Assembly (NCBI GenBank): GCA_946811185.2
Contig: OX328112.1
Coordinates: forward strand, 12,053,215 to 12,117,214
Reading direction: 5' to 3'
DNA from: Hippopus hippopus
Lineage: Eukaryota > Mollusca > Bivalvia > Cardiida > Cardiidae
DNA: 64,000 nt
Positions 42,730-51,500 of this stretch are shown here, piece by piece. The notes under the pieces are model-generated. The model made no database searches. It was not told the origin of the DNA and saw only the letters and a program-made list of their open reading frames with translations. Position 1 is the stretch's first letter. Each line of letters opens with the position of its first letter. Both the position numbers and the translations under genes were made by a program.

Positions 42730-43740
42730 GGTCATTGAGTTGGACTTAGTTTTTTCTACTCATATGCTATTAGGATTGCTTTATTGTTTTACTTCTATCC
42801 ATTACTTGGCCTTTAAGTGGTTTCTCTTTCTAAATGTCTGAACATTGAGTTGAACTTAGACTTTTTTTACCCTACGAATGATTTTCTTTCTAAAAGCCTG
42901 ATCACTGAGTTGGACTTAGTTTTTTTAACCTATGAATGATTTTTTCTCTTTCTAAAAGCCTGATCATTGAGTTGTACTTAGTTTTTTTCACCCTATGGAT
43001 GATTTTTTCTCTTTCTAAAAGCCTGACCATTGAGTTGGACTTAGACTTTTTTCTTTCTAAAAGTCTGATCACTGAGTTGGACTTAGTCTTTTTCTGCAAT
43101 TATGAATGATTGCTCTAAAAGACTGAGCACTGAGTTGGACTTAGTTTTTTTACCCATATGCTATTAGGATTGCTTTATTGTTTACTTCTATCCTCTACTT
43201 GGCCTTTAAGTGGTTTCTCTTTCTAAATGTCTGAACATTGAGTTGAACTTAGACTTTTTTTACCCTATGAATGATTTTCTTTTTAAAAGCCTGATCACTG
43301 AGTTGGACTTAGTCTTTTTCCGCAATTACGAATGATTTTTCTCTTTCTAAAATGCCTGGACATTGAGTTGGACTTAGTTTTTTTCACCCTATGGATGATT
43401 TTTTCTCTTTTCTAAATGCCTGATCACTGAGTTGGACTTAGTTTTTTACTCTATGAATGATTTTTCTTTTCTAAAAGGAATTTGTCCCTATATCACTGAG
43501 TTGGACTTAGCTTTTTTCATTCTATGAATGAATTTCTCTCTAAAAGACTGAGCACTGGTCTGGACTTAGGTTTTTCTTCACCTATGAATGATTTTCTCTC
43601 TTTCTAAATGCCTGATCACTGAGTTGGACTTAGACTTTTTTCTGTATCTATGAATGAATTTTCTTTTCTAAATGTCAGAACATTGAGTTGAACTTAGTCT
43701 GTTTTCTGCATCTATGAATGATTCTTACTCTTTCCAGTAT
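42730..43740. repeat. Subterminal tandem array, about 60-bp units
   Basis: Roughly fifteen units built from CTGAKCAYTGAGTTGGACTT AG, a T-run, CTATGAATGATTTT and CTTTCTAAAAG. Two larger units also carry CTATTAGGATTGCTTTATTG and CTTGGCCTTTAAGTGG. Possible replication- or protein-binding iterons; the function is not shown by the sequence. Confidence 0.85.
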
Positions 43741-43794
43741 AACTCTCTGGAGTATAACTCTTTGGAGTACATCTCTTCTAAAAGAAAGAAGTTT

Positions 43795-44365
43795 GACAAT
43801 TTGAATAAATGACAATTTTGAAGAAAGATAGAACTTTCGTGGTAATGGTTAGTCCTGAAAAGGACTGTTGGGTTAGCTCTGAAAAGAGCTGTGACAATTT
43901 GAAGAAATGACAACTTGAAGATAGAACTTTCGTCTGACAGCCTGAAGGTAGAACTTTCGTCTGACATCTTGAAGATAGATCTTTTGTGGTAATGGTTAGT
44001 CCTGAAAAGGACTGTTGAGTTAGCTCTGAAAAGAGCTGTGACAATTTGAAGAAATGACAACTTGAAGATAGAACTTTCGTCTGACAGCTTGAAGATAGAA
44101 CTTTCGTCTGACATCTTGAAGATAGATCTTTCGTGGTAGATGGTTAGTCCTGAAAAGGACTGTTGGGTTAGCTCTGAAAAGAGCTGTGACAATTTGAAGA
44201 AATGACAACTTGAAGATAGAACTTTCGTCTAACAGCTTGAAGGTAGAACTTTCGTCTGACAATTTGAAGAAATGACAATTTGAAGAAAAGATAGAACTTA
44301 CGTCTGACAATTTGAAGAAAGGTAGATGTTCCGTGGTAGATGGTTAGCCCTGAAAAGGGCTGTTG
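43795..44365 (-). terminator. Array of histone-type 3' stem-loops (left arm)
   Basis: On the minus strand, seven 16-nt stem-loops of the form 6-bp stem, TTTC loop, 6-bp stem: 44346-44361 (AGCCCT stem), 44170-44185, 44022-44037 and 43874-43889 (AGCTCT stems), 44146-44161, 43998-44013 and 43850-43865 (AGTCCT stems). The AGCTCT/AGTCCT pairs recur with a period of 148 bp. Each is followed by AACCCA or AACCAT, and most by a GAAAGTTC or GAAAGATC stretch. They lie downstream of the 78-aa gene. Confidence 0.8.
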
Positions 44366-44406
44366 GGGTGGTCCTAAAAAAAGGACCTGGTTTGGAGGTT
44401 GTGTTT

Positions 44407-44643
44407 TTAAGCACAACCTCCAACCTTACCGCAGGCTGGGCAGCTACTATCCGTCCGTCTCTTTAGCCTTTTTAGCTGCTGTGCACTCAGGTTGTACTTC
44501 AGCGAAAATGGTGGCTCTTTATCGCTGCTCCAATCTTCAGTAGAAGGCACGACGAACTCCTTCTTCTTTCCGTCCATCTTCTTTTCTTTACTCGACAACT
44601 GTGCAAGCCCGCTGAAACTCATGTCTCTCAATGAACACTCCAT
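44407..44643 (-). CDS. 78-aa protein, C-terminal domain shared with the 120-aa protein
   Basis: Function unknown. The start is a true ATG about 50 bp downstream of a TATA box (44695-44701) and TGACGTCA (44732-44739). Residues from about 27 to the end (KKEFVVPSTEDWSS through LSAQQLKRLKRRTDSS to the CPACGKVGGCA tail) match the C-terminal half of the right-arm 120-aa protein almost exactly, but the first 26 residues are different and lack its heptad repeat. The Cys tail is CxxC plus one Cys, a possible half zinc site; the right-arm copy has Tyr at the first Cys. The stop codon lies inside a GGAGGTTGTG/CACAACCTCC dyad, followed by histone-type stem-loops. It is the inverted counterpart of 56465-56827, with an altered N-terminus. 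Confidence 0.65.
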   Translation of the reverse strand: MECSLRDMSFSGLAQLSSKEKKMDGKKKEFVVPSTEDWSSDKEPPFSLKYNLSAQQLKRLKRRTDSSCPACGKVGGCA

Positions 44644-44689
44644 TATGGCTGTAAGTCGAAGAGAATGAATGATGTGCGGGAAATACCGC

Positions 44690-44945
44690 TGGGCTTTATA
44701 GCTTTTCAGACGGATTGAACTAGATGACCCATGACGTCATTTTCTCCTATGTTTTTTCCCGCGTCGGCGTTTCATGCTGTTTTGGCTCCAAATTAATGTT
44801 ATCCAATCAGATTCACCGTTGGTTTTCTATTACTAAATGTTTTATTTTTGGCCAATCCGCGGGTTTGTTACATTTTCTTGTTCGGGGATTTTATTGTTGG
44901 CCAATCCGTGGGTTTGTTACATTTTCTTGTTCGGGTTAGAAAAAC
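44690..44945 (-). promoter_or_regulatory. Promoter module (CCAAT-like, TGACGTCA, TATA) for the 78-aa gene
   Basis: Minus-strand order: CCAAT-related words (GATTGGCCAAAAATAAAAC, GATTGGATAACATTAATTTG), CATGAAACGCCGACGCGGGA, TGACGTCA at 44732-44739, CTATAAA at 44695-44701. The same order and wording recur at 46935-47060, 54310-54520 and 56215-56430. Confidence 0.8.
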
Positions 44946-45059
44946 TAGAGTTTAACTAACCTATGACTTTTTTTGATTGTGAATCTTTTGAGTTTTTTTT
45001 GACAATTTTGAGTTTTTTTGGCAATTTGAAGAAAGATAGAACTTTCGTGGTAGATGGGT

Positions 45060-45075
45060 AGCCGTGAAATGGGCT
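45060..45075 (-). terminator. Decayed histone-type stem-loop
   Basis: Minus strand AGCCCATTTCACGGCT: the loop TTTC and outer pairs remain, but the two inner pairs are broken. It is followed by ACCCATCTACCACGAAAGTT. It lies downstream of the 88-aa gene remnant, as its intact counterpart does at 54180-54195. Confidence 0.65.
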
Positions 45076-45111
45076 GTTTTGTTTTTTTGGAGGCTATGTT
45101 TTTTCCCACTT

Positions 45112-45346
45112 CTAATGACAACATCCGAAATTCACTTGGTAAATGACTAAGATGATGTCAGACGTTGTCTTTAAAAATAGTTGAAGTAATCTTTCCGCCG
45201 AGATCTTTGTAGAGCTGTGTTATAGGTTGTAGTTGGTTTTATTTCTCCACTCCTATAAAGTGAGTGTTTAGTTGTAATAACTGTTGACCTGCATTTAGAT
45301 ATTCTTGGAGAGCCTCACGTAGTTGATAATTTATCTCCCTCCCCAT
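45112..45346 (-). pseudogene. Left-arm broken copy of the 88-aa gene
   Basis: Aligns with 53876-54142. The start ATG (45346-45344) is kept and a 3-nt insertion is tolerated. Codon 36 is TAA (45241-45239) where the right copy has a Gln codon, and a later 1-nt insertion (GGCGGAAAG against GGTGAAAG) shifts the frame. The region encoding the C-terminal Cys cluster is partly deleted. It shows that the two inverted arms have evolved separately since they were last homogenised. Confidence 0.85.
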
Positions 45347-45419
45347 ATTGATACTGTTTCCGAATATTGATACTGCTTCCAAAGTGATCGCTAGCTGAGA
45401 GCCAAAAAAATGGTGAATG

Positions 45420-45500
45420 TGTGAAAAATAACGCTGGACTTTATGCGTTTACAGAGGGTTGAGATTTTTTTAAAGAGCTCGGCCAGGGTAGAAAACACAT
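45420..45500 (-). promoter_or_regulatory. Second-type promoter block (left copy, decayed TATA)
   Basis: Minus strand: GAGCTCTTTAAAAAAA, CTCAACCCTCTG, AACGCATAAAGTCCAGCGTT ATTTTTCACAC. The counterparts at 46828-46900 and 53740-53805 have GTATAAAG where this copy has GCATAAAG. No TGACGTCA site. Confidence 0.65.
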
Positions 45501-45630
45501 ACATTTTTTCCATGCTACGTTTCATGCTAATATAGCAAAAAAAAGTTATGAGACGGCGTATGGAAAAAATGTAGACAGAACAAGTCTTTTGGGGAAAAAA
45601 CAGAATGAAGAGCTCTATTGTTTTTGAACT

Positions 45631-45636
45631 TTTATT
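45631..45636 (-). terminator. Poly(A) signal AATAAA downstream of the 220-aa gene
   Basis: TTTATT on the plus strand, about 440 bp beyond the 220-aa stop, after the ACAATGAA repeats. It mirrors the AATAAA cluster at 53579-53599. Confidence 0.5.
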
Positions 45637-45639
45637 TAC

Positions 45640-46045
45640 TGAACAGAACTAAACAATGAAACATTTTTTGCAAAGCATCATAAAAAATTTCTTGACAATG
45701 AAAAATTTCTTGACAATGAAAAAATTCACAATGAAACATTTTTTTGCATTGCATCATAAAAGAATTTCTTGACAATGAAAAAATCACAAGGAAACATTTT
45801 TTACAATACAGCATAAAAACAATTTCTTAACAACTAAAAAACCACAAGGAAAACATTTTTTTACAATACAACATAAAAACATTTTCTTAACAATGAAAAT
45901 AATCACACTGAAATATTTTTTCACAATGAATTATTCACAACGATTTAATCACAATGAAAAGTCACACTGAATTATTTTTTCGCAATGAATTATTTACAAT
46001 GAATTAATCGCAAAACAGTATATAACAAATTTTATGCAATGTAAA
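45640..46045. repeat. AT-rich short-repeat block (ACAATGAA-type), left
   Basis: Recurring TTTCTTGACAATGAAAAA, CACAATGAAACATTTTTT and CACAATGAATTAWTCACAAT words. The inverted counterpart is 53310-53570. It separates the core genes from the terminal-arm genes. Confidence 0.85.
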
Positions 46046-46076
46046 TTCGCAAACACCACGAGTTTCATATTTGTTT

Positions 46077-46739
46077 TCATATTCCTACCGTTTTGTTGTT
46101 TTTTCTTGGTTGTTTTCGTTCTGTCTTTGGTTTTTTCGGGATCTTGAAATCAACGTGATTGTCAATGTTTTTCCCGTATTTGCCCTGGCCTGTCAATATT
46201 GGTATAGTTGGTTTTTGATCAACTCGCTGCTTCTTGTGGAGATGGTTAGCATCTTCCTCAGATTTCCGCTTTGTTGTTTTTCTTGGTTGTTTTTCCTCTG
46301 GTTGTTTTTTCTTTGGTTGATTTTTCTTCACAACACTTACGATAGAGTCCACTAAGTTGTGAAGATTGGATTTATCAAACTCGAACTCCACAGGAATCTT
46401 CACAGGAGTTGTTGAAATGCACTGATCCTGTTGACGTAGTACCTCGATATTTCTACTGAGCTGATCAGTACTTGCGCTTAAAGTTTTAATTTCCTCCAAA
46501 TGTCTGTTTAAAGTCTCCAGCTGATCTATGATTCGGATCATCATGCTATCTTGTTTCAAATTTAGCTGCTTTACCTCTTCATAAATGTTGTCAAACACTG
46601 TCGCTGGAATGATGGTTGTCGAATTTAACTCCGGTGGTGGATTGATGATTGTCGAATTCATAACTGATGAAAGAACGTCTCCATTGTTTTCCACTGATGG
46701 AAAATCGCCCAAGTTGATTTCATCTAAGTTGTGCTTCAT
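46077..46739 (-). CDS. 220-aa coiled-coil and Lys-rich protein, unrecognised
   Basis: Function unknown. ATG at 46739-46737, about 90 bp downstream of a second-type promoter with a TATA-like GTATAAAG (46831-46838). Residues 1-48 are polar with a PPP run. Residues about 50-105 look like a coiled coil (IYEEVKQLNLKQDSMMIRII, DQLETLNRHLEEIK). Residues about 138-220 are strongly basic (KKNQPKKKQPEEKQPRKTTK, RKSEEDANHLHKKQR), a likely nuclear localisation and nucleic-acid-binding tail. The gene lies at the left edge of the core, transcribed outward, with an AATAAA signal rather than a stem-loop downstream. An oligomeric DNA-associated or virion-core-like role is conceivable but only inferred. Confidence 0.75.
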   Translation of the reverse strand: MKHNLDEINLGDFPSVENNGDVLSSVMNSTIINPPPELNSTTIIPATVFDNIYEEVKQLNLKQDSMMIRIIDQLETLNRHLEEIKTLSASTDQLSRNIEVLRQQDQCISTTPVKIPVEFEFDKSNLHNLVDSIVSVVKKNQPKKKQPEEKQPRKTTKRKSEEDANHLHKKQRVDQKPTIPILTGQGKYGKNIDNHVDFKIPKKPKTERKQPRKNNKTVGI

Positions 46740-46827
46740 ATTGAAACTGACTCTGAATTTTCATACTGCTTCCGAAGTGATCGTTAGCTGAGAATCAAAG
46801 AAATGGTGAATGTATGAAAATAACGCC

Positions 46828-46925
46828 GAGCTTTATACGTTTACAGAGGATTGAAATTTTTAAAGAGGGCGGACCTGGCGGAAAACACCGGTATTGTACT
46901 GTGTGACATCAAAATGGGAGTGGTG
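46828..46925 (-). promoter_or_regulatory. Second-type promoter for the 220-aa gene
   Basis: Minus strand: CCAGGTCCGCCCTCTTTAAA, TTTCAATCCTCTG, ACGTATAAAGCTCGGCGTTA and TTTTCATACATTCACC. The block matches 53740-53820 on the opposite arm, including the region just after the TATA box. Confidence 0.7.
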
Positions 46926-46959
46926 AAAAAAACACCGATATAACCGTCGATTTGAATGC

Positions 46960-47060
46960 ACAATGTTAATGAAACGCCGACGCGGGAAAAAACATAGGAG
47001 AAAATGACGTCATGGGTCATCTAGTTCAATCCTCCTGTAAAGCTATAAAGCCCAGTGATA
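46960..47060 (+). promoter_or_regulatory. Promoter module (TGACGTCA, TATA) for the 68-aa gene
   Basis: GAAACGCCGACGCGGGAAAA, CATAGGAGAAAATGACGTCA (site 47005-47012), GGGTCATCTAGTTCAATCC and CTATAAAGCCCAGTG (TATA 47043-47049). The ATG follows 40 bp after the TATA box. The CCAAT-like part seen in the arm copies is absent here. Confidence 0.8.
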
Positions 47061-47088
47061 TTTTACATAAAATCATATTTGTTCCAGA

Positions 47089-47295
47089 ATGGATCGAATT
47101 CTTGTATGCCCTCACTGTGCAAGCAGATGTCTGATAGAGTGTGGGAAATGTTTTTCCATACTCGAGTATCTTGGCCAGAAGCATAACTGTCCAGATACAG
47201 ATGAAGGATTTTACGATGATGATGAAGGTTCGACGATTTGCTGCGAACACTGTGGATGTGAAATCATCCCAGTGGATCGGGCGGAAGAATCGTAG
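47089..47295 (+). CDS. 68-aa Cys-rich (zinc-ribbon-like) acidic protein
   Basis: A small protein with two Cys-rich ends. The N-terminus has VCPHC at residues 6-10, then further Cys residues at about 14, 18 and 21. The C-terminus is CCEHCGCEIIP, joined by an Asp-rich linker (DTDEGFYDDDEG). This looks like a split zinc ribbon, but the fold is not assignable by eye. It is the only single-copy core gene with the TGACGTCA-type promoter, and it ends with a histone-type stem-loop 33 bp after the stop. It sits between, and opposite to, the 220-aa and 287-aa genes. A transcription-factor-like or adaptor role would fit, but that is a guess. Confidence 0.7.
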   Translation: MDRILVCPHCASRCLIECGKCFSILEYLGQKHNCPDTDEGFYDDDEGSTICCEHCGCEIIPVDRAEES

Positions 47296-47328
47296 AGCTG
47301 GATGTCAATGTGAGATCCTTCAAAAAAA

Positions 47329-47344
47329 AGCCCTTTTTAGGGCT
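47329..47344 (+). terminator. Histone-type stem-loop after the 68-aa gene
   Basis: AGCCCT, TTTT loop, AGGGCT, then AACCATTTAGTACGAAAGAT. It starts 33 bp after the stop codon. The loop is TTTT instead of TTTC. Confidence 0.8.
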
Positions 47345-47603
47345 AACCATTTAGTACGAAAGATCTTTCTTCTCAAATTGTCAAAAGTAAAAAGACTTAC
47401 AGTCACAACTAGAAAAAAGTCAAAAGTAAGAAGTAATTATTTTATATTTTTTATTTCAAAAAGAACTTATGTACAATGAAAAATCAAATCATGAACTGTA
47501 AAAACAAAAAAATGAATGAACTGTAAAGACAAAAAATGAATGAAAAAAATCAAGTCAGTCTTTTTTGTTTATATTCAATATTGTATTGAAATCTTTTTTT
47601 CAC

Positions 47604-48467
47604 TCAGTATGTTTTTTCTTTTTTCTCCGGAATGTCAGATTCACATTTGGTTTTACGTTTTCTTTTCCTATCGTTGGTTTTTAATTCCACATCTGGACAG
47701 ATTTTGTCCTCATGTTTTGTTGATTTGTAAAAGAAATAGTTCTTTGTTACTCGTTTTTTCTTCTTTTCGATGTTTTGCTGTTTTTCCTTTCCGTACGAGC
47801 AACCCGGTTCTGCAGAAAATTCGTTTTTTAGATCCAAAGTTTGTTGTTTTCTTAGATCAAAAGTTTGTTGATTTCTTAGATTTTTTCGTGATGTCTCTAA
47901 ATCATCTGTTATTTTGCAGATTTCTGAATCGCTGTTAGCCGTTGTGTCGCTCTGCATGTCTACGATCTGAGTTTCATCCGATGAGGATGTAGCTTGTGGT
48001 GAACTTTTTTTCCATGTATTTTCACTACAGAATGAATTTAGTGTGCCGACGAATTTTATATCTTTGAGACCATCAACGTTGTAAAACGATGGTAAAATCT
48101 CAATGTCGTGACTGTGTGGATTCACGTAGACAAAAACAATTGTTCCTAGCTGATTTTCTTTTTCTGGACATTCTTTGGCCCAATGTCCTACTTCGTTGCA
48201 TGTGAAACAAATATTTGTTCTCACACCATTCGCACCATATCGTTTGTCAATCATCGCTTGATCCAAAACTCTGTAGCTGGTAGTACGGTAAACATCTTTT
48301 TCTTCTAAATGTTGCTGGGATAAAAATGATCCCACATAGTTTCCGATATGTTTAACATCATACTTTGATGGTATATTGCTGATCTCATAATCGTGGGTGT
48401 ATGGATTAACATACAGATACACCCTCTTTCTAAGTGGTGATGTATTTTGCAGCTTTAACTCGCTCAT
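47604..48467 (-). CDS. 287-aa CCHC zinc-knuckle protein with a duplicated flanking module
   Basis: A zinc knuckle CX2CX4HX4C is at residues 87-100 (CFTCNEVGHWAKEC), a retroviral-Gag/CNBP-type single-strand nucleic-acid binder. It is flanked by two copies of an about 35-residue module: RVYLYVNPYTHDYEI... from residue 15 and VFVYVNPHSHDIEI... from residue 111, each followed by KxIxxVGxxxSF-like endings. The C-terminal half is polar with DLRKQQTLDLK-type short repeats and basic clusters (KKKKRVTK, NDRKRKRKTK), probably nuclear-targeting. The start is an ATG 101 bp from the divergent polymerase ATG, implying a shared bidirectional promoter. No close family recognised. A role as single-strand binding or nucleoprotein factor for replication is inferred from the knuckle and the pairing with the polymerase. 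Confidence 0.8.
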   Translation of the reverse strand: MSELKLQNTSPLRKRVYLYVNPYTHDYEISNIPSKYDVKHIGNYVGSFLSQQHLEEKDVYRTTSYRVLDQAMIDKRYGANGVRTNICFTCNEVGHWAKECPEKENQLGTIVFVYVNPHSHDIEILPSFYNVDGLKDIKFVGTLNSFCSENTWKKSSPQATSSSDETQIVDMQSDTTANSDSEICKITDDLETSRKNLRNQQTFDLRKQQTLDLKNEFSAEPGCSYGKEKQQNIEKKKKRVTKNYFFYKSTKHEDKICPDVELKTNDRKRKRKTKCESDIPEKKEKTY

Positions 48468-48568
48468 ATTTTTTTATCAGCTGTACTGTCTGAGATCGAG
48501 TAGGAGAATGAATAGATTTTCACAACTAACGTCTTATTTATACACTGTTACAACGGAGAGCTAAAACG
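48468..48568. promoter_or_regulatory. Divergent promoter between the CCHC gene and the polymerase
   Basis: Only 101 bp separate the two ATGs. TTATTTATACAC near 48534-48545 is TATA-like for the polymerase, and TGATAAAAAAATATGAGC (minus strand) precedes the other ATG. It lacks the TGACGTCA module of the arm genes. Confidence 0.5.
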
Positions 48569-51500
48569 ATGGGTAAAAGAAAAAGAATAATAACCTATTC
48601 AGACAGTGAAAGTGACGATGAGGTGTTTCCACCAACAAAAAAGAAAAAAACTAGACCATTGAAAGAAGAAAGTGACGATGAGGTGTTTCCACCAATAAAA
48701 AAGAAAAAAACTAAACCGTTGAAAGAAGAAAATGACAGCGACGATGAAAGTATCAACTCTAACTTAGACATGAAAAGTCTATATGATTTAACAGAAAAGG
48801 GTAATAAGAAGTCAAGAAAATTTAAAACAGAATCACATGTGCTGATGCTGAGTTTTAAGAAATTTGAAGAATTAACACCTCAGAGACTCCTTGGATTATT
48901 TGACGATGTTACCCGTGAAATCATTCGAAAGTTAAATGCTAACCCTACGGACATGATTAGAATTACCATCAATCATCCTTCGTTGGAAATAGGAATCCAT
49001 ATTCCTTTTTTAGCTGCAGACCAGTTACAAGGTGAAACTATGCTGAATGAAATTGAACGAGTTTTACAATCGAATACAGATTTCGTCTTGAACGATGGAT
49101 TCATGACATTTGACATTACACATACAATACCACCAAGTGGTAACGGAAAACCAAAATATAGATCGTCAGAATTAGATTCAAAGTTTTTTGCCCAGAAGAA
49201 GCAATCTATTATTCAAATTGGCAATCATGACCAACTATGTTTTGCAAGAGCTGTTGTTGTGGGAATTTGCTACAGTGAACGTGAAAACACCGAAGTATGG
49301 AATAGAAAATGGCGACGTATTTGTCATTCAAAATGCCTCCTTCAAAAGACTGAAGCTGAGAAATTGTTACATGAAGCTGGAGTTTCACCAACACAGTCTG
49401 TAGGAATTGATGAATACAAAAAAATTCAAACAATCTTGTATGAAAAAGGCTATGTCATTAAAGTTCACCAACAGCATTCAATAGTGGAAAAAATATTTAA
49501 ACATCCAGAAGTGAAAGCCAATAGTAAGATCATACATTTGTACTTTCATCAAAACCATTATGACTACATCAAATCTATCAAAGGTTTTCTTAGTTGTGGA
49601 TATTATTGTGAGTTCTGTGATGTGGGTTACAATAACCGGGAAAGTCATACTTGTTCAAATATCTGTAAAGGTTGTTACCGCAAAGGAAAATGTCCATCAG
49701 AATCAAAAGAATATGTTTGCAGTGTTTGCAGTAGACGATTTTTTAGTGCTGAATGCTTTGAAAATCACAGAAATGTTCAAGGTAAAGAAAAGAAATCCAT
49801 TTGTGAATTAATGAAACTCTGCTCGAAATGCGGTGCACAATATCATGTCAGAAAGAAAAATCATGTTTGCAATGGAAAGAAAAGATGTCATATCTGTAAG
49901 AGAATTGTTAACTTTTCTCATCAATGCTATATTCAACCTTACCAAAGTAAGTTGAACCATGACAGAGATGATGAGACGAGTTCTTCTGTAGTCAAAAAAC
50001 CACAGTTTATTTTCTTTGATTTTGAATGCAAACAAGACACAGGCGTACACATCCCGAATTATTGTATCGCACACAGAGCGTGTGACGTATGTATCGATAA
50101 ATCGCTTGATTTTCATTGTTCTACATGCAGCGAATTTGAAGAGGGTAGGGAAGTTATTTTTCAAGGTGAAGAAACTTTGAGTCAATTTTGCAACTGGCTC
50201 TTTTCAAAACATCATAAAGGGGTTACGGCTATTGCCCATAATTTCAAAGGCTATGACGGTCAGTTCATTCTTGACTATATTGTCAAAGTTGGGTTAAAAC
50301 TTCCAAAATTGATCATGAATGGAAACAATATTATGAAGTTAGAACTGAATGGTGTACGTCTGATCGATTCTTTTAATTTCATGAGTTTTGGTTTGGCAAA
50401 ATTTCCAACCACCTTTGAGCTTCAAGAAATGAAAAAAGGTTACTTTCCTCACTGGGCGAATACAGATGAATTTTGGAGTTACATCGGACCCTACTTGGAT
50501 ATGTCTTATTACAAACCCGACTCAATGTCTGAAGAGGCTAGGTCAAAATTCATAGTTTGGTATAATGACAAAGTTCGAAATGGTGAGGAATTCAATTTTC
50601 AGCAGGAGATGGAATTGTACTGTAGGTCAGATGTTGATATACTCAGACGAGGGTGTGCTGAATTCAGAAAGCTGTTTATCGAACAGGGTGGTATTTGTCC
50701 ATTTTTAGAGGCGATTACCATCGCAGATGCCTGTAACAAGGTGTGGCGAAGCAAATATTTACCAGAAAATCAAATAGCTATCATTTCAAGTAAAGACTCA
50801 TCCAGACGTCGCTTTTCTATGAAAGCGATACGATGGGTTCAAAGCGTTGCTCAGGAAAAAGGTATTAATATTCAGCATGCAAAAAATGGTGGTGAAGCTC
50901 AAATCGGGAAATATAGTGTAGATGGTTTTCACCGTCAATCAAACACTGTTTATGAATTTCTTGGGGATTTGTATCATGGTTGTCCTGTATGCTATACAGA
51001 TCGAAATCAGATCAATCCTATTAATGGAAAACGCATGTCTGAATTGTACGAACGTACTTTTAAACGTATAGCAGATATCAAAGACATGGGATATAATGTA
51101 GTGTACATTTGGGAACACGAATTTGATGCTAAGATGAAGGATAAAGAGTACAAAAAACTCATTGAAAAGTTATATCCACATTGGGACCCTATCGATCCGA
51201 GGGATGGTTTGTCCGGGGGAAGATGTAATGCAATAAAAATTGGATATGATGTTGATGAAAAAAGCAAAAAGGAAATCTAGTACATCGATATCTGTTCTCT
51301 ATACCCTTACGTTTGTAAACACAAATCCTACCCTGTAGGTCAGCCAAAAATTTTGTCAACTGAGAATATTGATATGAACAATATTCGTCAATATGAGGGA
51401 TTAATCAAGTGTAAAGTTTTACCTCCAACTGATTTGTTTCACCCCGTTCTCCCAGTTCACTGTAACAACAAAATGATGTTTCCACTCTGTATGAAATGTG

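Larger units (their letters stand above)
42485..46040. repeat. Left inverted terminal region
   Basis: Pairs with 53310-58352 in inverted order: tip hairpin, GTTGGACTTAG tandem array, stem-loop array, 78-aa gene, promoter block, 88-aa gene remnant, ACAATGAA-type repeats. Relative to the right arm it lacks about 1.9 kb (the 104-aa and 46-aa genes plus an extra tandem array). The left boundary is exact; the inner boundary is approximate. Confidence 0.8.

Noticed and set aside
42902..43099. 65-codon ORF with LLEREKIIHR repeats (and its copy at 57737-57934)
   Set aside because: It is a reading of the 60-bp tandem array and is not maintained along the array.
43725..44416. Overlapping minus-strand ORFs with repeated FKLSDESSIF-like peptides (and the matching plus-strand set at 56818-57526)
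   Set aside because: They translate the 148-bp stem-loop array. The periodicity is that of the RNA elements, frames switch between units, and no conserved start or composition supports a protein.
47540..47938. 132-codon plus-strand ORF
   Set aside because: Antisense to the CCHC protein gene; Phe/Cys-rich composition is the complement of a Lys-rich coding strand.
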